Positions 7,660 through 18,434 of a DNA stretch of 64,000 bases are shown piece after piece. Positions within the stretch are counted from its first letter, which is position 1. Every line of letters starts with the position of its first letter. A model generated the notes under the pieces. The model was not told the origin of the DNA, did no database searches, and was given only the letters and a program-made list of their open reading frames with translations. A program made the translations under genes and the position numbers. The stretch comes from a beta proteobacterium MWH-UniP1 (GTDB lineage: Bacteria; Pseudomonadota; Gammaproteobacteria; Burkholderiales; Burkholderiaceae_A): positions 311,401-375,400 of the forward strand of contig CP143625.1 of assembly GCA_036362785.1 (NCBI GenBank), written 5' to 3'.

Positions 7660-9444
7660 ATGATTAACCCCGCCATCAAACGCCTCTGGGCCCACATAGC
7701 CCCGCGCCGAAAGAAGCAACTCGGTTTGCTTCTAATAATTATGGTGATCGCCTCCTTCGCAGAGGTTGTAAGCATTGGCGCAGTGCTGCCGTTCCTTGGC
7801 GCCCTTATGTCGCCGGAAAAGGTCTTTGCCAACGAATACATTCAGCCAACCATTTCGATTCTTGAAATTACCAAGCCAAATCAATTGCTCCTGCCGCTGA
7901 CCCTGCTTTTCATCCTGGCTACCATTTTTTCTGCGGGCATGCGTCTTGCCCTTATTTGGGTTCAGACTAGGCTTGGTCATGCAATTGGCGCTGACCTGAG
8001 TGTTCAAACTTACGAAAAAACTTTATATCAGCCGTATTCAGTGCACGCCTCCCGCAACAGTAGTGACGTAATCGCGGGAATCTCAGGCAAGATTAGCTCG
8101 GTTGTTTACAATACCCTATTACCGTTACTTACTGCAGTAAGCTCGTCCTTGATACTTGCAACCATTATGGCGGCGCTTATTGCCATTGACCCTGTTGTGG
8201 CCTTTATCACTTTTGGCGGGTTCGGCACTGTCTACGCCATAATCATGGTGTTATCTCGCAAGCGGCTTACCCAAAACAGCCAGCGCATTAGCTGCGAGTC
8301 GAACCAGGTGGTAAAAGCCTTACAGGAAGGGCTTGGTGGAATACGCGATGTTTTGATTGATGGCACGCAGGCGGTCTATTGCAAGATCTACCGCTCTGCA
8401 GATCTGCCTTTAAGGAGGGCGCAGGCGAACAATCAGATTATCGGCGCTTGGCCAAGGTTTTTACTTGAAGCCCTGGGCATTGCGCTGATCGCTCTACTTG
8501 CTTACGCGCTGACTGGCCGTGAAGGCGGGGTTGCTGCTGCAATCCCCTTGCTTGGTGCACTCGCAATCGGTGCACAACGTCTGCTGCCAGTATTACAACA
8601 GCTTTACGGTAGCTGGTCGAGTCTTCGTGGGGGGCAAGCATCGTTAAATGATGTTTTAGATCTAATAGAACAGCCGCTGCCAACCTACGCAAGAAAGCTT
8701 TCTAGCGAACCTATTCCGTTTAATCAGTCGATAACACTGAACAACATAAGCTTTCGCTACAGCGATCAAACGCCCTGGGTATTGCAAGACATTAACCTTG
8801 AAATACCCAAAGGCGCCCGGGTCGGTTTCATGGGTAGTACAGGCAGTGGCAAGAGCACGCTGCTAGATGTTCTTATGGCGCTTCTGCAGCCCGGTAAAGG
8901 CAGCCTGGCAATAGACGACACTACTATCACGGAACAAAACTTTCGCGGCTGGCAGGCGCACATTGCCCATGTTCCGCAGTCTATTTTTCTGGCGGATACG
9001 ACCATCACTGAAAACATAGCTTTTGGCGTGCCACCAGAGCAAATTGATTACCAGCGCGTTGAAAGAGCAGCCCAGCAAGCCCAGATTGCCAAAACAATCG
9101 AGTCTTGGGAAAAGGGCTACAACACCTTTGTGGGTGAGCGGGGGGTGCGCCTTTCGGGCGGGCAGCGCCAGCGAATAGGCATTGCCCGGGCGCTGTATAA
9201 GCAGGCAGATGTGATTGTGTTTGATGAGGCGACCAGCGCCCTTGATAACGAAACTGAAAGTGCAGTAATAGAAACTATTAATTCTCTCGGCCAAGATCTA
9301 ACGATCCTGATGGTCGCTCATCGACTGTCTACCTTTAAATCTTGTGATGCTGTGTATCGACTCGAAGCTGGCCGGATTACAGACTCTGGATCCTCTAAAG
9401 ATATTTTGGAGCTAAAAAAGTTGATGAGTGCAAACGAAAAATGA
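7660..9444 (+). CDS. pglK: ABC transporter with fused membrane and ATPase domains, PglK-type lipid-linked oligosaccharide flippase
   Basis: 594 residues. An ABC exporter membrane domain covers about 1-320, with hydrophobic segments near 20-45, 75-95, 150-180 and 270-300. The nucleotide-binding domain covers about 345-590: Walker [10 protein letters not shown] near 391-399, signature LSGGQRQ at 498-504, Walker [13 protein letters not shown] near 518, and H-loop VAHRLS. It resembles PglK, which flips undecaprenyl-PP-linked glycans across the inner membrane. No Wzx-type flippase was recognised in the window, so this may do that job before Wzy. It overlaps rfbF by 4 bases. MsbA-like lipid export is the alternative. 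Confidence 0.8.
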   Translation: MINPAIKRLWAHIAPRRKKQLGLLLIIMVIASFAEVVSIGAVLPFLGALMSPEKVFANEYIQPTISILEITKPNQLLLPLTLLFILATIFSAGMRLALIWVQTRLGHAIGADLSVQTYEKTLYQPYSVHASRNSSDVIAGISGKISSVVYNTLLPLLTAVSSSLILATIMAALIAIDPVVAFITFGGFGTVYAIIMVLSRKRLTQNSQRISCESNQVVKALQEGLGGIRDVLIDGTQAVYCKIYRSADLPLRRAQANNQIIGAWPRFLLEALGIALIALLAYALTGREGGVAAAIPLLGALAIGAQRLLPVLQQLYGSWSSLRGGQASLNDVLDLIEQPLPTYARKLSSEPIPFNQSITLNNISFRYSDQTPWVLQDINLEIPKGARVGFMGSTGSGKSTLLDVLMALLQPGKGSLAIDDTTITEQNFRGWQAHIAHVPQSIFLADTTITENIAFGVPPEQIDYQRVERAAQQAQIAKTIESWEKGYNTFVGERGVRLSGGQRQRIGIARALYKQADVIVFDEATSALDNETESAVIETINSLGQDLTILMVAHRLSTFKSCDAVYRLEAGRITDSGSSKDILELKKLMSANEK

Positions 9445-10214
9445 AAGCCGTTATCCTCGCCGGCGGATTCGGAACCCGAATCTCCGAAGAAACTCACCTG
9501 AAGCCTAAGCCGATGATCGAAATCGGCGGGCGGCCAATTCTTTGGCACATCATGAAGCTCTACTCTGCGCATGGTGTCAATGACTTTGTGATTTGCTGCG
9601 GTTACAAGGGCTATGTCATCAAAGAGTACTTCGCGAATTATTTCTTGCATATGTCTGATATCACTTTTGACATGAGCAACAACCAAATGGAAGTGCATCA
9701 GCGTAATGCGGAGCCGTGGCGTGTAACCCTAGTTGATACTGGCGATGGCACAGCCACTGGCGGTCGTCTCAAGAGAGTCGCTAATTACTTAAAAAACGAA
9801 AAAGCATTTTGCTTTACTTATGGCGATGGTGTTGGTGATCTTGATATTTCAAAGCTAATCGATTTTCATTATGCCCACGGAAAGCTAGCTACTGTTACGG
9901 CCGTTAGCCCGCCCGGAAGGTTTGGTTCCTTGGCTACCAAGGGAACAGAAGTCACTGGGTTTTTGGAAAAACCACGCGGTGACGGCGGGCTAATTAATGG
10001 TGGCTTTTTTGTGCTCTCCCCAAAATGTATCGACCTGATTGAAGATGATCAGATGCCTTGGGAGTTAAACCCTATGTCTGAACTAGCTAAGCGCGGGGAG
10101 TTGATGGCATTTGAGCATCTCGGCTTTTGGCAACCTATGGATACCATTCGGGAAAAAGACCTTCTCGAGTCCCTCTGGCAGTCGGGCAACGCACCTTGGA
10201 AAAAGTGGGCCTAA
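9441..10214 (+). CDS. rfbF: Glucose-1-phosphate cytidylyltransferase
   Basis: 257 residues of nucleotidyltransferase fold. GGFGTR at residues 8-13 and [19 protein letters not shown] form the nucleotide and metal site. Family features [21 protein letters not shown] and [11 protein letters not shown] are present. It makes CDP-glucose from CTP and glucose-1-phosphate, the entry to CDP-3,6-dideoxyhexoses. ATGA overlap with the ABC transporter gene; rfbG and rfbH follow immediately. Confidence 0.95.
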   Translation: MKAVILAGGFGTRISEETHLKPKPMIEIGGRPILWHIMKLYSAHGVNDFVICCGYKGYVIKEYFANYFLHMSDITFDMSNNQMEVHQRNAEPWRVTLVDTGDGTATGGRLKRVANYLKNEKAFCFTYGDGVGDLDISKLIDFHYAHGKLATVTAVSPPGRFGSLATKGTEVTGFLEKPRGDGGLINGGFFVLSPKCIDLIEDDQMPWELNPMSELAKRGELMAFEHLGFWQPMDTIREKDLLESLWQSGNAPWKKWA

Positions 10215-10216
10215 CC

Positions 10217-11302
10217 GTGCTTGGTATTGATAAAGACTTTTGGCAGGGGAGGCGAGTTTTCCTCACCGGTCACACTGGGTTTAAGGGAAGTTGGCTCTCT
10301 TTGTGGCTGCAAAGTTTAGGCGTTCAGTTAACAGGCTATGCGCTGAGACCTCCCACCAACCCAAGTTTGTTTGAAGTGGCCAACGTTGCACAGGGAATGA
10401 TTTCCATTGAGGGCGATATTCGCGATCTGGCGCACTTTCGCGAATCGATGCGAAGTGCTCAACCGGAAATTGTTATTCACATGGCAGCCCAGCCTTTGGT
10501 GCGTCAGTCATACCAAGACCCGGTGGAGACCTATTTCACTAATGTCATGGGCACGGTAAATCTGTTTGAGGCCGTGCGCGCCACACCAAGTGTCAAGGCG
10601 GTTGTGAATGTAACTACTGATAAGTGTTACGAGAACCGAGAGTGGGTTTGGGGTTACCGAGAAAATGACCCCATGGGTGGCTATGACCCTTACAGTAGCA
10701 GCAAAGGTTGTGCAGAGCTTGTGAGTGCTGCGTATCGATCGTCTTTCTTTAACCCCAAGGATTATGCAACGCATAGGGTTGCAGTAGCAACAGCACGAGC
10801 AGGTAATGTAATCGGCGGCGGTGACTGGGCGAAACACCGCTTGGTGCCCGATATTCTTGCTGCTTTTCAGAAAGAGACGCCTGCTCAAATTCGCAACCCG
10901 CATGCGATACGTCCCTGGCAGCATGTGCTGGAACCTTTGCGGGGATATCGCATGCTTGCCGAAAAATTGTTGAAAGAGGGGCCTAAATACGCCGAGGCTT
11001 GGAATTTTGGGCCGAATGATCAAGACGCAAAACCTGTGGGATGGCTCGCTACAGAATTGACAAAGCGCTGGGGCGAAAATGCAGCTTGGAACGCGAACTC
11101 AGGCCATCACCCGCATGAGGCACATTATCTGAAGCTTGACATTTCCAAGGCGAGAGCCGAACTTGATTGGAGACCAAAGCTACGAATCGCTGAGGCGCTG
11201 GATTTGGTAATAGACTGGACCAAGGCATACGCAGCTGGCACAGACATGAACAAATTTACCTTGGCACAAATCGCCAGCTATCAGGAAGTAACCACTACAT
11301 GA
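10217..11302 (+). CDS. rfbG: CDP-glucose 4,6-dehydratase
   Basis: About 361 residues. It begins at the GTG at 10217, two bases after the rfbF stop; an ATG at 10127 would run 88 bases into rfbF and adds unrelated sequence. [24 protein letters not shown] is the typical N-terminus with the NAD motif. The catalytic YSSSK sits in [15 protein letters not shown]. It forms CDP-4-keto-6-deoxyglucose. ATGA overlap with rfbH. Confidence 0.93.
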   Translation: MLGIDKDFWQGRRVFLTGHTGFKGSWLSLWLQSLGVQLTGYALRPPTNPSLFEVANVAQGMISIEGDIRDLAHFRESMRSAQPEIVIHMAAQPLVRQSYQDPVETYFTNVMGTVNLFEAVRATPSVKAVVNVTTDKCYENREWVWGYRENDPMGGYDPYSSSKGCAELVSAAYRSSFFNPKDYATHRVAVATARAGNVIGGGDWAKHRLVPDILAAFQKETPAQIRNPHAIRPWQHVLEPLRGYRMLAEKLLKEGPKYAEAWNFGPNDQDAKPVGWLATELTKRWGENAAWNANSGHHPHEAHYLKLDISKARAELDWRPKLRIAEALDLVIDWTKAYAAGTDMNKFTLAQIASYQEVTTT

Positions 11303-12624
11303 TTCAAAACGAAAAAACCGACAATCTGCGCGCCCAGATAGCGCAGCTTGTTGAGCAATACGCCAGCATCGCATTTGCCCAACAAGCATTTATGCCCGGA
11401 GTCCACGTTGTTCCCCCTTCAGGGAAAAAGATTGGCGAGGAAGAACTTAAGCTAATGGTTGAAGCATCGCTCGATGGATGGCTAACTACGGGGCGCTTTA
11501 ACGACGAGTTCGAGAGAAAGCTCGCCCAATTCATTGGCGTTAAGCACTTGATTACTGTCAACTCGGGGTCGTCTGCCAACCTTGTGGCGTTTAATACGCT
11601 AACTAGCCCGAAGCTTGGTGACCGTGCGATTAAACCTGGTGATGAAGTAATTGGTGTTGCTGCTGGATTTCCCACCACGGTTAACCCAATTATTCAGTTC
11701 GGCGCTGTGCCGGTTTTTGTGGATGTCGAGCTTGGTACCTATAACATTAATGCGAGCAAGATCGAGGCCGCGATTAGCCCAAAAACCAAAGCGATCATGC
11801 TCGCCCACACTTTGGGCAATCCGTACAACCTAGATGTGGTGACCGCACTTTGCAAGAAATACGGTCTTTGGCTGATCGAAGATTGTTGCGATGCGCTAGG
11901 TTCAACTTATCACGGCCAAATGGTTGGCACTTTTGGCGATATCGGCACGCTTAGCTTTTACCCCGCACACCATATCACTATGGGTGAAGGTGGAGCTGTA
12001 TTTACCAATGACTCGGAACTAAAACAGATTGCTGAAAGCTTTCGTGATTGGGGGCGGGATTGCTACTGTGCACCGGGTAAAGACAATACCTGTGGCAAGC
12101 GGTTTTGCTGGAAGTTGGGTAGCTTGCCGGAGGGCTACGATCATAAGTACACGTACTCGCACATTGGCTACAACCTAAAAATTACCGACGTGCAGGCCGC
12201 CTGCGGGCTTGCACAGCTGGCTAAAGCAGAATCTTTTATTCAGAAACGCAAGGAAAATTTTGCCTACCTAAGGGATAGGCTTCAGAACTGCGAAGAGTTC
12301 GTTATCCTACCAAAAGGCATCGAGAACTCCGACCCGTCTTGGTTTGGCTTTCCAATTACCTTAAAAGATAACGCCCCGGTTAGCCGGGTTGATCTTTTGA
12401 CTTACTTGGATCAGAACAAAATCGGTACGCGACTACTATTTGCCGGCAATCTGACCCGTCAGCCCTCAATGATTGGTAAACATTATCGAATAAGTGGCGG
12501 GCTAACAAATACGGATGTTGTGATGAACAACACATTTTGGGTAGGCGTTCATCCTGCACTGACTGAGGAAATGCTTGCCTTTACGGCCGACAAGATTAAC
12601 GCCTACCTAGGAACATCGTTTTGA
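11299..12624 (+). CDS. rfbH: CDP-4-keto-6-deoxy-D-glucose 3-dehydrase (E1, RfbH)
   Basis: 441 residues, aminotransferase-fold dehydrase. The usual PLP lysine is replaced by histidine in [13 protein letters not shown] (H224/H225), the hallmark of PMP-dependent C-3 deoxygenases. The cysteine cluster DCYCAPG...CGKRFCW near 252-270 supplies the [2Fe-2S] centre. It removes the C-3 hydroxyl to give CDP-4-keto-3,6-dideoxyglucose but needs an NADH-ferredoxin reductase partner (E3, RfbI). I did not recognise E3 here, so it may be encoded elsewhere. Confidence 0.94.
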   Translation: MIQNEKTDNLRAQIAQLVEQYASIAFAQQAFMPGVHVVPPSGKKIGEEELKLMVEASLDGWLTTGRFNDEFERKLAQFIGVKHLITVNSGSSANLVAFNTLTSPKLGDRAIKPGDEVIGVAAGFPTTVNPIIQFGAVPVFVDVELGTYNINASKIEAAISPKTKAIMLAHTLGNPYNLDVVTALCKKYGLWLIEDCCDALGSTYHGQMVGTFGDIGTLSFYPAHHITMGEGGAVFTNDSELKQIAESFRDWGRDCYCAPGKDNTCGKRFCWKLGSLPEGYDHKYTYSHIGYNLKITDVQAACGLAQLAKAESFIQKRKENFAYLRDRLQNCEEFVILPKGIENSDPSWFGFPITLKDNAPVSRVDLLTYLDQNKIGTRLLFAGNLTRQPSMIGKHYRISGGLTNTDVVMNNTFWVGVHPALTEEMLAFTADKINAYLGTSF

Positions 12625-13985
12625 ATCCACTAGTGGATCAATTAACTGTAAAAACTTCAAGCTCTGTTCTTGAAGCTGTAAAGCGCATGGAAGAGAGTCG
12701 ATTCCAGATCGTGTTTGTTGTCGATGAACATCGTATTCTTCAGGGGCTAATCACAAACGGTGATATTCGACGGCATCTCTTGGCTGGAGGCGATGCATCG
12801 GATAATGTTCATAAATGCATGAATACGCATTTTCGGAGTGTCGGCGTTGATGCGGGTCGAGAGGAAATCTTGAAACTTTTTGATCTAGGTTTCCATGTTG
12901 TTCCAAGGATTAGCGCTCAGCGTGAGCTCCTAGATCTGGTAACGCCAGACGCAGATTTGGCCTCACCAGAGGCTCCGATCCTTACCCGGGCTCGCGCTCC
13001 CGTAAGGATAAGCTTTTCTGGCGGCGGTTCAGATGTCACATATTTTTTTGTAGAGCGGCCAGGGGCGGTGTTGAGCACCACTGTGGCTTTATATAGCCAC
13101 GCGACACTCGTGCCGAGGGCTGACAAGGAAATTAATATTTACTCAGAGGATCTTGGCACCCGTGAGCACTACGATAGCCTGATAAATCTACTCAATTCAC
13201 CACAGCGTAGCTTGCTTGGATCTGTGGTGAGTGTCATTAAGCCCACTTACGGCTTTGATCTTTATGTGCGGTCAGATTTTCCGGTTGGTTCGGGACTAGG
13301 CGGCTCTTCCGCTGTGGCTACGGCAGTTGTGGCAGCTTTCAATGAGATGAGGTTGGATCACTGGTCTACCTATGAGGTTGCCGAACTTGCATTTCAGGCC
13401 GAAAGGCTTTGTTTTGGCGTTGCCGGAGGCTGGCAAGATCAATATGCGTCTGCTTTTGGTGGATTTAATTTAATCGAGCTCGGTGGTGAGAAGAACCTCG
13501 TTCATGCTATTCGACTAGAGTCGACAACATTGAATGAGTTAGAGCAGTGTTTGATATTTTGCGACACCAAAGCCAAGCATGACTCAGATGCTTTGCATAA
13601 GCAGCAGCGCTCAAGTTTTTCCGAGCAAGCAAAGGCTAGGTATGTAGAGGAGATGGTTGAGCTATGTCGCGTCATGCACAAGCAACTGATTCGCGGAGAT
13701 TTACTCGAATTTGGCAAGAGCTTGGGCGATACCTGGAAACTAAAGCGAGGTTTGTCAGAGGGGATTAGTAACGAGCGCCTTGACTCAATATACTCCTGCG
13801 CGATTGACTCTGGAGCGTTAGGTGGGAAGCTTATGGGTGCGGGTGGCGGCGGTTTTTTTATGTTTTTTGTGCAGCCACAGTTTCGTCAGACCGTTACGCA
13901 GAAGCTTAAGGAAAAAGACTGCGCAATTTCTTCTTTTAGGTTTGAAACACAAGGCGTTACTTCCTGGCGCACAAAGGTTCATTGA
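12621..13985 (+). CDS. Fusion: N-terminal CBS-domain pair + GHMP sugar kinase (HddA-like)
   Basis: 454 residues. Residues 1-115 are two CBS repeats ([55 protein letters not shown]). Residues 125-454 are a GHMP kinase: [15 protein letters not shown], the ATP loop [14 protein letters not shown] near 223, and [13 protein letters not shown] near 412. The kinase is closest to HddA-type heptose-7-phosphate kinases, but the substrate is unknown. CBS pairs usually sense adenosine nucleotides and are known in PtmE-like nucleotidyltransferases of legionaminate loci. Start is a TTG overlapping the rfbH stop. A nucleotidyltransferase at 21810 could use the product. Confidence 0.8.
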   Translation: MNPLVDQLTVKTSSSVLEAVKRMEESRFQIVFVVDEHRILQGLITNGDIRRHLLAGGDASDNVHKCMNTHFRSVGVDAGREEILKLFDLGFHVVPRISAQRELLDLVTPDADLASPEAPILTRARAPVRISFSGGGSDVTYFFVERPGAVLSTTVALYSHATLVPRADKEINIYSEDLGTREHYDSLINLLNSPQRSLLGSVVSVIKPTYGFDLYVRSDFPVGSGLGGSSAVATAVVAAFNEMRLDHWSTYEVAELAFQAERLCFGVAGGWQDQYASAFGGFNLIELGGEKNLVHAIRLESTTLNELEQCLIFCDTKAKHDSDALHKQQRSSFSEQAKARYVEEMVELCRVMHKQLIRGDLLEFGKSLGDTWKLKRGLSEGISNERLDSIYSCAIDSGALGGKLMGAGGGGFFMFFVQPQFRQTVTQKLKEKDCAISSFRFETQGVTSWRTKVH

Positions 13986-15967
13986 TCAACGTAATGGCTA
14001 CTAAGATACCTCCAACTTTTAGTATCGATAATCATGTGATTGGCGGCTCTCGGGTTTTCGTGATCGCGGAAATCGGCAATAACCACCAGGGCGATATACA
14101 AATGGGGAGGCGGTTGGTAGATGCCGCTATCATGGCGGGCGCCGACTGCGTGAAATTTCAACTTCGTAACCGAGAAGCACTTTATCGCAGCCGTGCAGAT
14201 GGTTTGAGCGCGGAAGACTTAGGGGCTGAATACATTCAAGATCTGCTAAATAAAGTAGAACTCACGCTCGATCAGCACAGAGACCTGCGCGAATACTGTC
14301 GCGAAAAGAAAATTACTTATATGTGTACGCCCTGGGACGAGTCCAGTGTAGAGGCCCTGGCTACAATGGGAGCTCACGCCATAAAGATCGCTTCCGCAGA
14401 CCTTTGTAACCCCTACTTAATTGAAAAAGCGGCATTGCTTGGGTTGCCCCTAGTTCTTTCTACCGGAATGTCTTTCGAGCACGAAATCGAGCGTGCTGTT
14501 AAACAATTAAACCAACTGGCAGTGCCTTTTGCGCTACTTCATTGCAACAGCACCTACCCGGCGCCCGAATCCGATATACAGCTACCCTACATTAACCGGC
14601 TTCAAGAACTGCACCCGGTGATTGGTTATTCAGGCCACGAGCGCGGCACTGCGATCACCATTGCAGCTGTGGCTTTAGGTGCATGCATTGTAGAGCGGCA
14701 CATTACTTTAGATCGCAATCTCGAGGGCCCTGATCATCTTGCGAGTCTAGAGCCTGGAGATTTTAAGCGCTTAGTAGAAGACATAAGAGCGGTTGAGCGG
14801 GCGCTTGAGTTCAGAGGACCAAAGCGTCATGTGAGTCAGGGAGAGCGCCTTAATCGGGAAAATCTAGCCAAGAGCGTTATCGCAAGCCGGGCAATTAAGG
14901 CAGGTGAAAATTTCAATGCCGATTGCTTTCGCGTTGCCAGCCCAGGCCAGGGTTTGCCACCCTATAGGATCCCAGAGCTGATCGGAAAGACCGCCCAGCG
15001 GAACTTTTTGGTTGGGGATTTTCTGTATGAAAGCGACATTACGGGAGAGAGCCATAAGAGCCACAGTTATTCCTTCCCGATTAAATGGGGAATTCCCGTT
15101 CGTTATCACGATTTCGTCAATTTTTCGCGTATCACTACGCCTGACTTGTTTGAATTTCACCTTTCGTACCGAGATTTGTCGCTCGACCCTGCTAAATTTT
15201 TGCGCATCACCGATTGCACCCGCTTAGTGGTGCATGCCCCAGAGTTATTCGAAAACAGCGAGTTACTAGATCTTGCGTCAAATGATAAAGGTTATCGCAA
15301 ACGATCTATTAACAATTTGCAGCGTGTTGTCGACGCCACTCTGGCTATCGCCCCTTTTTTTCCAAAGGCTGATTCACTGCTGATAGTGGCTAATGTCGGT
15401 GGATTTTCTGCCGACGCACCATTTCCGATCGAACATCGAGCTAAGCTTTATGCGCGTTTTCACGACGCATGCAGGCAAATTAGCTGGGGTAAAACAGAGC
15501 TTATCCCCCAAAACATGGCACCATTTCCCTGGCACTTTGGTGGGCAGCGTCACCAGAATATTTTCATGATGCCAGACGAGTTAGCATACCAGGCAATGAC
15601 GCAGAAACTTCGCATCTGTTTGGATTTGGCACACCTACAAATGACCTGCAACCGCTTTCGCTTAGATTTTCTCCAGGCCTTGAAGTTGCTGCTACCGCAT
15701 ACAGCGCACCTGCATGTATCCGATGCTGATGGCACGAACGGCGAAGGTGTTGTGATGGGCACTGGAGATGTCGATTGGCCCTCGGTCTGGCCCGAGATCT
15801 GTGAGACAGTGGGTGTGAGCTTTATTCCTGAAGTTTGGCAAGGCCATAAAGACAGCGGCGGGGGCTTTTGGCATGCACTTGATATATTAAAAGGACTAAT
15901 CTCATTACCCTTGTCCGCCCCAGTGCCCCGCAAATTTTTATTCAACGGTAAATGCGATGAACTCTAA
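13982..15967 (+). CDS. Fusion: NeuB-family nonulosonate synthase + SAF domain + TIM-barrel sugar isomerase-like domain
   Basis: 661 residues, nearly twice a normal NeuB. Residues 20-260 are the NeuB barrel: VIAEIGNNHQGD, DCVKFQ, KIASADLCN, LSTGMS, LLHCNSTYPAP, GYSGHERG, VERHITLDR. Residues about 285-345 are an SAF/antifreeze-like domain. Residues about 365-640 resemble AP-endonuclease/xylose-isomerase TIM barrels (LRICLDLAHLQMTC, HLHVSDADGTNGEGVVMGTGDVDW, FIPEVWQGH). NeuB enzymes condense PEP with a hexose; the isomerase half may prepare or reshape that substrate. Start TTG 13982 overlaps the upstream stop; ATG 13994 is the alternative. Confidence 0.83.
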   Translation: MINVMATKIPPTFSIDNHVIGGSRVFVIAEIGNNHQGDIQMGRRLVDAAIMAGADCVKFQLRNREALYRSRADGLSAEDLGAEYIQDLLNKVELTLDQHRDLREYCREKKITYMCTPWDESSVEALATMGAHAIKIASADLCNPYLIEKAALLGLPLVLSTGMSFEHEIERAVKQLNQLAVPFALLHCNSTYPAPESDIQLPYINRLQELHPVIGYSGHERGTAITIAAVALGACIVERHITLDRNLEGPDHLASLEPGDFKRLVEDIRAVERALEFRGPKRHVSQGERLNRENLAKSVIASRAIKAGENFNADCFRVASPGQGLPPYRIPELIGKTAQRNFLVGDFLYESDITGESHKSHSYSFPIKWGIPVRYHDFVNFSRITTPDLFEFHLSYRDLSLDPAKFLRITDCTRLVVHAPELFENSELLDLASNDKGYRKRSINNLQRVVDATLAIAPFFPKADSLLIVANVGGFSADAPFPIEHRAKLYARFHDACRQISWGKTELIPQNMAPFPWHFGGQRHQNIFMMPDELAYQAMTQKLRICLDLAHLQMTCNRFRLDFLQALKLLLPHTAHLHVSDADGTNGEGVVMGTGDVDWPSVWPEICETVGVSFIPEVWQGHKDSGGGFWHALDILKGLISLPLSAPVPRKFLFNGKCDEL

Positions 15968-17045
15968 AGTTATTCTTCCGAAAATTCAGTCAGCAACTGA
16001 CGTCGTTATATTTGGTGCTGGAAAGATGGGACAGCAGCTTGCGGCGCTACTTCGTAATCTGCCAATGAAGATAAATGTAAAGTACTTTCTTGCTAATTCA
16101 GGGACCGATACGGTAGTAGATGGCCTTGCCGTACGAGCCCCTTCCGAAGTTACCCTGGGGGGTAACGAACTAGTCCTTGTTGCATCCGCACGGAGCAACC
16201 ACTTCGATATCGCTAATAGCCTAGCGGGTAAGATACCACATGAACAAGTACTTTTCCTGTCAGCAGTGGATATGGATGACTTGAAAAGGCTAGCTTTGTC
16301 AGCAATGCTTTACCGCATTGGCATAGACCCGGTTCTGCTTAAGTCAATGACCAACGACCTGTTTGGTTCGATTACGATGTTTGATAACGAGAACTATAAC
16401 GGGAATATTCGTCGTAGGATGTTCGATATTGCTCTTGAAGAGTCAGCTCATTTTGTAATGGACTCAATGCCTGAGGCTAGAGCATTCTCAGACGTCTGGA
16501 GTTACCGCCAGTGGGTTCTAGAGAAGTCCAGAGCGAGTGGCCTTTGTCTAGAATTCGGGGTGGCTGATGGATCAACCCTAGATTTTTTCGCGAAAATTCG
16601 ACCCGAGTCTGAGTTCTTTGGTTTTGATTCCTTCATCGGTTTGCCCGAGTTTTGGAAAGATGGTTTTGATAAAGGTCGATTCGCGCAACCACGCCTCCCC
16701 GAGGTACCTAGAAATGTCCAACTTATTAAGGGCTGGTTTTCGGACACTATCCCTGCGTTTTTCGCACAGTCTGATTTTTCGCACAAAGAAATTTCATTCT
16801 TGCATGTTGATTGTGACTTGTACTCTTCGACCCGCGACGTGTTGACCGGTTGCGCTTCGGGATTGAGACCGGGCACTGTAGTGGCGTTCGATGAATATTT
16901 TAATTATCCAGGCTGGCAAGGTCATGAGCACAAGGCGCTCCTTGAGTTCGCGCGTGAACGAGGCATGGCTTTTCGTTACATAGCATACGTTGAAAACGGA
17001 AACCAGGTTTCTATCGAAATTACCTCTATTACGCAGAGTGCATGA
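15957..17045 (+). CDS. Two-domain protein: Rossmann-like N-domain + TylF/MycF-type SAM methyltransferase
   Basis: 362 residues. Residues 15-115 form a Rossmann-like nucleotide-binding domain (VVIFGAGKMGQQLAALL ... LVLVASARS), similar to domains fused to sugar-modifying enzymes. From about 175 on it is a TylF-like methyltransferase: LEFGVADGSTLDFFA, FFGFDSFIGLPEFW, FLHVDCDLYSSTRDVL and VAFDEYFNYPGW, where the acidic residues bind the metal. TylF enzymes O-methylate sugar hydroxyls. The target is unknown. It overlaps its neighbours by 11 and 4 bases. Confidence 0.72.
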   Translation: MNSKVILPKIQSATDVVIFGAGKMGQQLAALLRNLPMKINVKYFLANSGTDTVVDGLAVRAPSEVTLGGNELVLVASARSNHFDIANSLAGKIPHEQVLFLSAVDMDDLKRLALSAMLYRIGIDPVLLKSMTNDLFGSITMFDNENYNGNIRRRMFDIALEESAHFVMDSMPEARAFSDVWSYRQWVLEKSRASGLCLEFGVADGSTLDFFAKIRPESEFFGFDSFIGLPEFWKDGFDKGRFAQPRLPEVPRNVQLIKGWFSDTIPAFFAQSDFSHKEISFLHVDCDLYSSTRDVLTGCASGLRPGTVVAFDEYFNYPGWQGHEHKALLEFARERGMAFRYIAYVENGNQVSIEITSITQSA

Positions 17046-18394
17046 TGAAATACAAAGAGCTCGGAAAAACTGGCTTGCAAGCTTCAGTCATTGGACTCGG
17101 AACATTCGAAATTGGCGGCTCTTCATGGTGGGACCCAGTTGACCGACGAGTAGCTGTTAACACTATTCGCAACGCAATCGACCTCGGTATCAACTTCGTC
17201 GATACGGCTCCAGTTTACGGATTTGGTCAGAGCGAAAAAATCGTCGGTGAGGCTATCCAAGATATCCGCGAGTCAGTTCTTCTTTGTACCAAGATCGGCG
17301 AAGAGTTCTCTGGCATGAACGAAGGTCGATTTCATTACAACCATGATGGAAAAAGTGTGTATACCTGCTTGAAGCCTGATGCTATCCAGCGGCAATTAGA
17401 GGAAAGTCTGCGTAATCTTAAGACGGATTATATTGACGTTTTGATGCCACATTTTTTCTTTGATGATCCCAGTGTTGGGCAAATTGATGACATCATGGAA
17501 AGCATGTTTCGGCTTATACATCAAGGAAAAATTCGTAGCGTCGGTCTGAGTAATGTTTTTCCGAATCATTTTCAGAAGTTTATTGAACTGGGGCAGTCCA
17601 AGATTGCCTGCGTGCAGTTATACACGAACGTCCTTGATCACGGTTTGATGAGCAACGACATACTGAAACAGGCTGTTGCTGAGGGCATTTCTGGGGTAGG
17701 TATCAACTGCCTTGCTAAAGGGGTGCTGGCAGGAGCTTTTCCAGACGATTATCAGGTCCGCGAGGGCTCCGAACGAAGTGAGTCACCATGGTTCCACGAC
17801 GGACGTATTGCGCGGGTCAACCAAATGCTGGACTCCTGGTCCGCTCTGAGGGATAAGCACGGGGTAAGTTCGGCTTCGCTATCTCTTGCGTGGGTGTTGG
17901 CTCAGCGGGGTATTTCACACTTGTTGACTGGTGTTACAAATTTCGAACATGTTCTGGACGCCGCACGCGCCAGCGAAATCGAATTAAGTGTCGATGAATT
18001 GCAGTTAATGACCGTGAGCGCCTCCGCACTCCGTATCGAAACTGTGGAGTCATTGCTTGAAGTTGCGGCAGCAAAAGTTCACGCGATTGCCGAGAGTGGA
18101 CGACCAGTAGCGATCTGGGGCGGAGGTGTGACGCTGGACTACATCTGCCGCCGCCTGCCGTTGGCCTCCTGTAACATTGTCGAAGTGTTCGACTCTAATC
18201 CAAAATTATCTGGACAGATACGGTTTGGTCGGAAAATCAAGTCATGGGCCCAGGCAGATCCTATTGACCCCTCTACAGTTTTGCTGGTCGCGATTCCAAA
18301 GCCTCCGGAGGAGCTAAACGCTATTTTGAAGAGCTTGAGTATAGGTTTTGACTCCGTCTGTCACCTCGGATATCTTAAGGCTCTCTGCAAATAG
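17042..18394 (+). CDS. Aldo/keto reductase with extra C-terminal Rossmann-like domain
   Basis: 450 residues. Residues 1-330 are an aldo/keto reductase barrel: GLGTFEIGG, the catalytic FVDTAPVYGFGQSE (Asp, Tyr), LLCTKIGEEF (Lys), and SVGLSN. Residues about 345-450 form a separate domain (PVAIWGGGVTLDYICRRL ... VLLVAIPKPPEE) like the N-domain of the preceding methyltransferase. The pair probably acts on the same sugar intermediate. AKRs of polysaccharide loci reduce keto sugars with NADPH; the substrate here is unknown. Confidence 0.75.
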   Translation: MMKYKELGKTGLQASVIGLGTFEIGGSSWWDPVDRRVAVNTIRNAIDLGINFVDTAPVYGFGQSEKIVGEAIQDIRESVLLCTKIGEEFSGMNEGRFHYNHDGKSVYTCLKPDAIQRQLEESLRNLKTDYIDVLMPHFFFDDPSVGQIDDIMESMFRLIHQGKIRSVGLSNVFPNHFQKFIELGQSKIACVQLYTNVLDHGLMSNDILKQAVAEGISGVGINCLAKGVLAGAFPDDYQVREGSERSESPWFHDGRIARVNQMLDSWSALRDKHGVSSASLSLAWVLAQRGISHLLTGVTNFEHVLDAARASEIELSVDELQLMTVSASALRIETVESLLEVAAAKVHAIAESGRPVAIWGGGVTLDYICRRLPLASCNIVEVFDSNPKLSGQIRFGRKIKSWAQADPIDPSTVLLVAIPKPPEELNAILKSLSIGFDSVCHLGYLKALCK

Positions 18395-18434
18395 TCCTTC
18401 ACAAACTTGTATTTCTGCCTGACATTCAAGTAGC

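Noticed and set aside
10127..10216. Upstream extension of rfbG
   Set aside because: It lies inside rfbF in another frame; the family N-terminus begins at the GTG at 10217.
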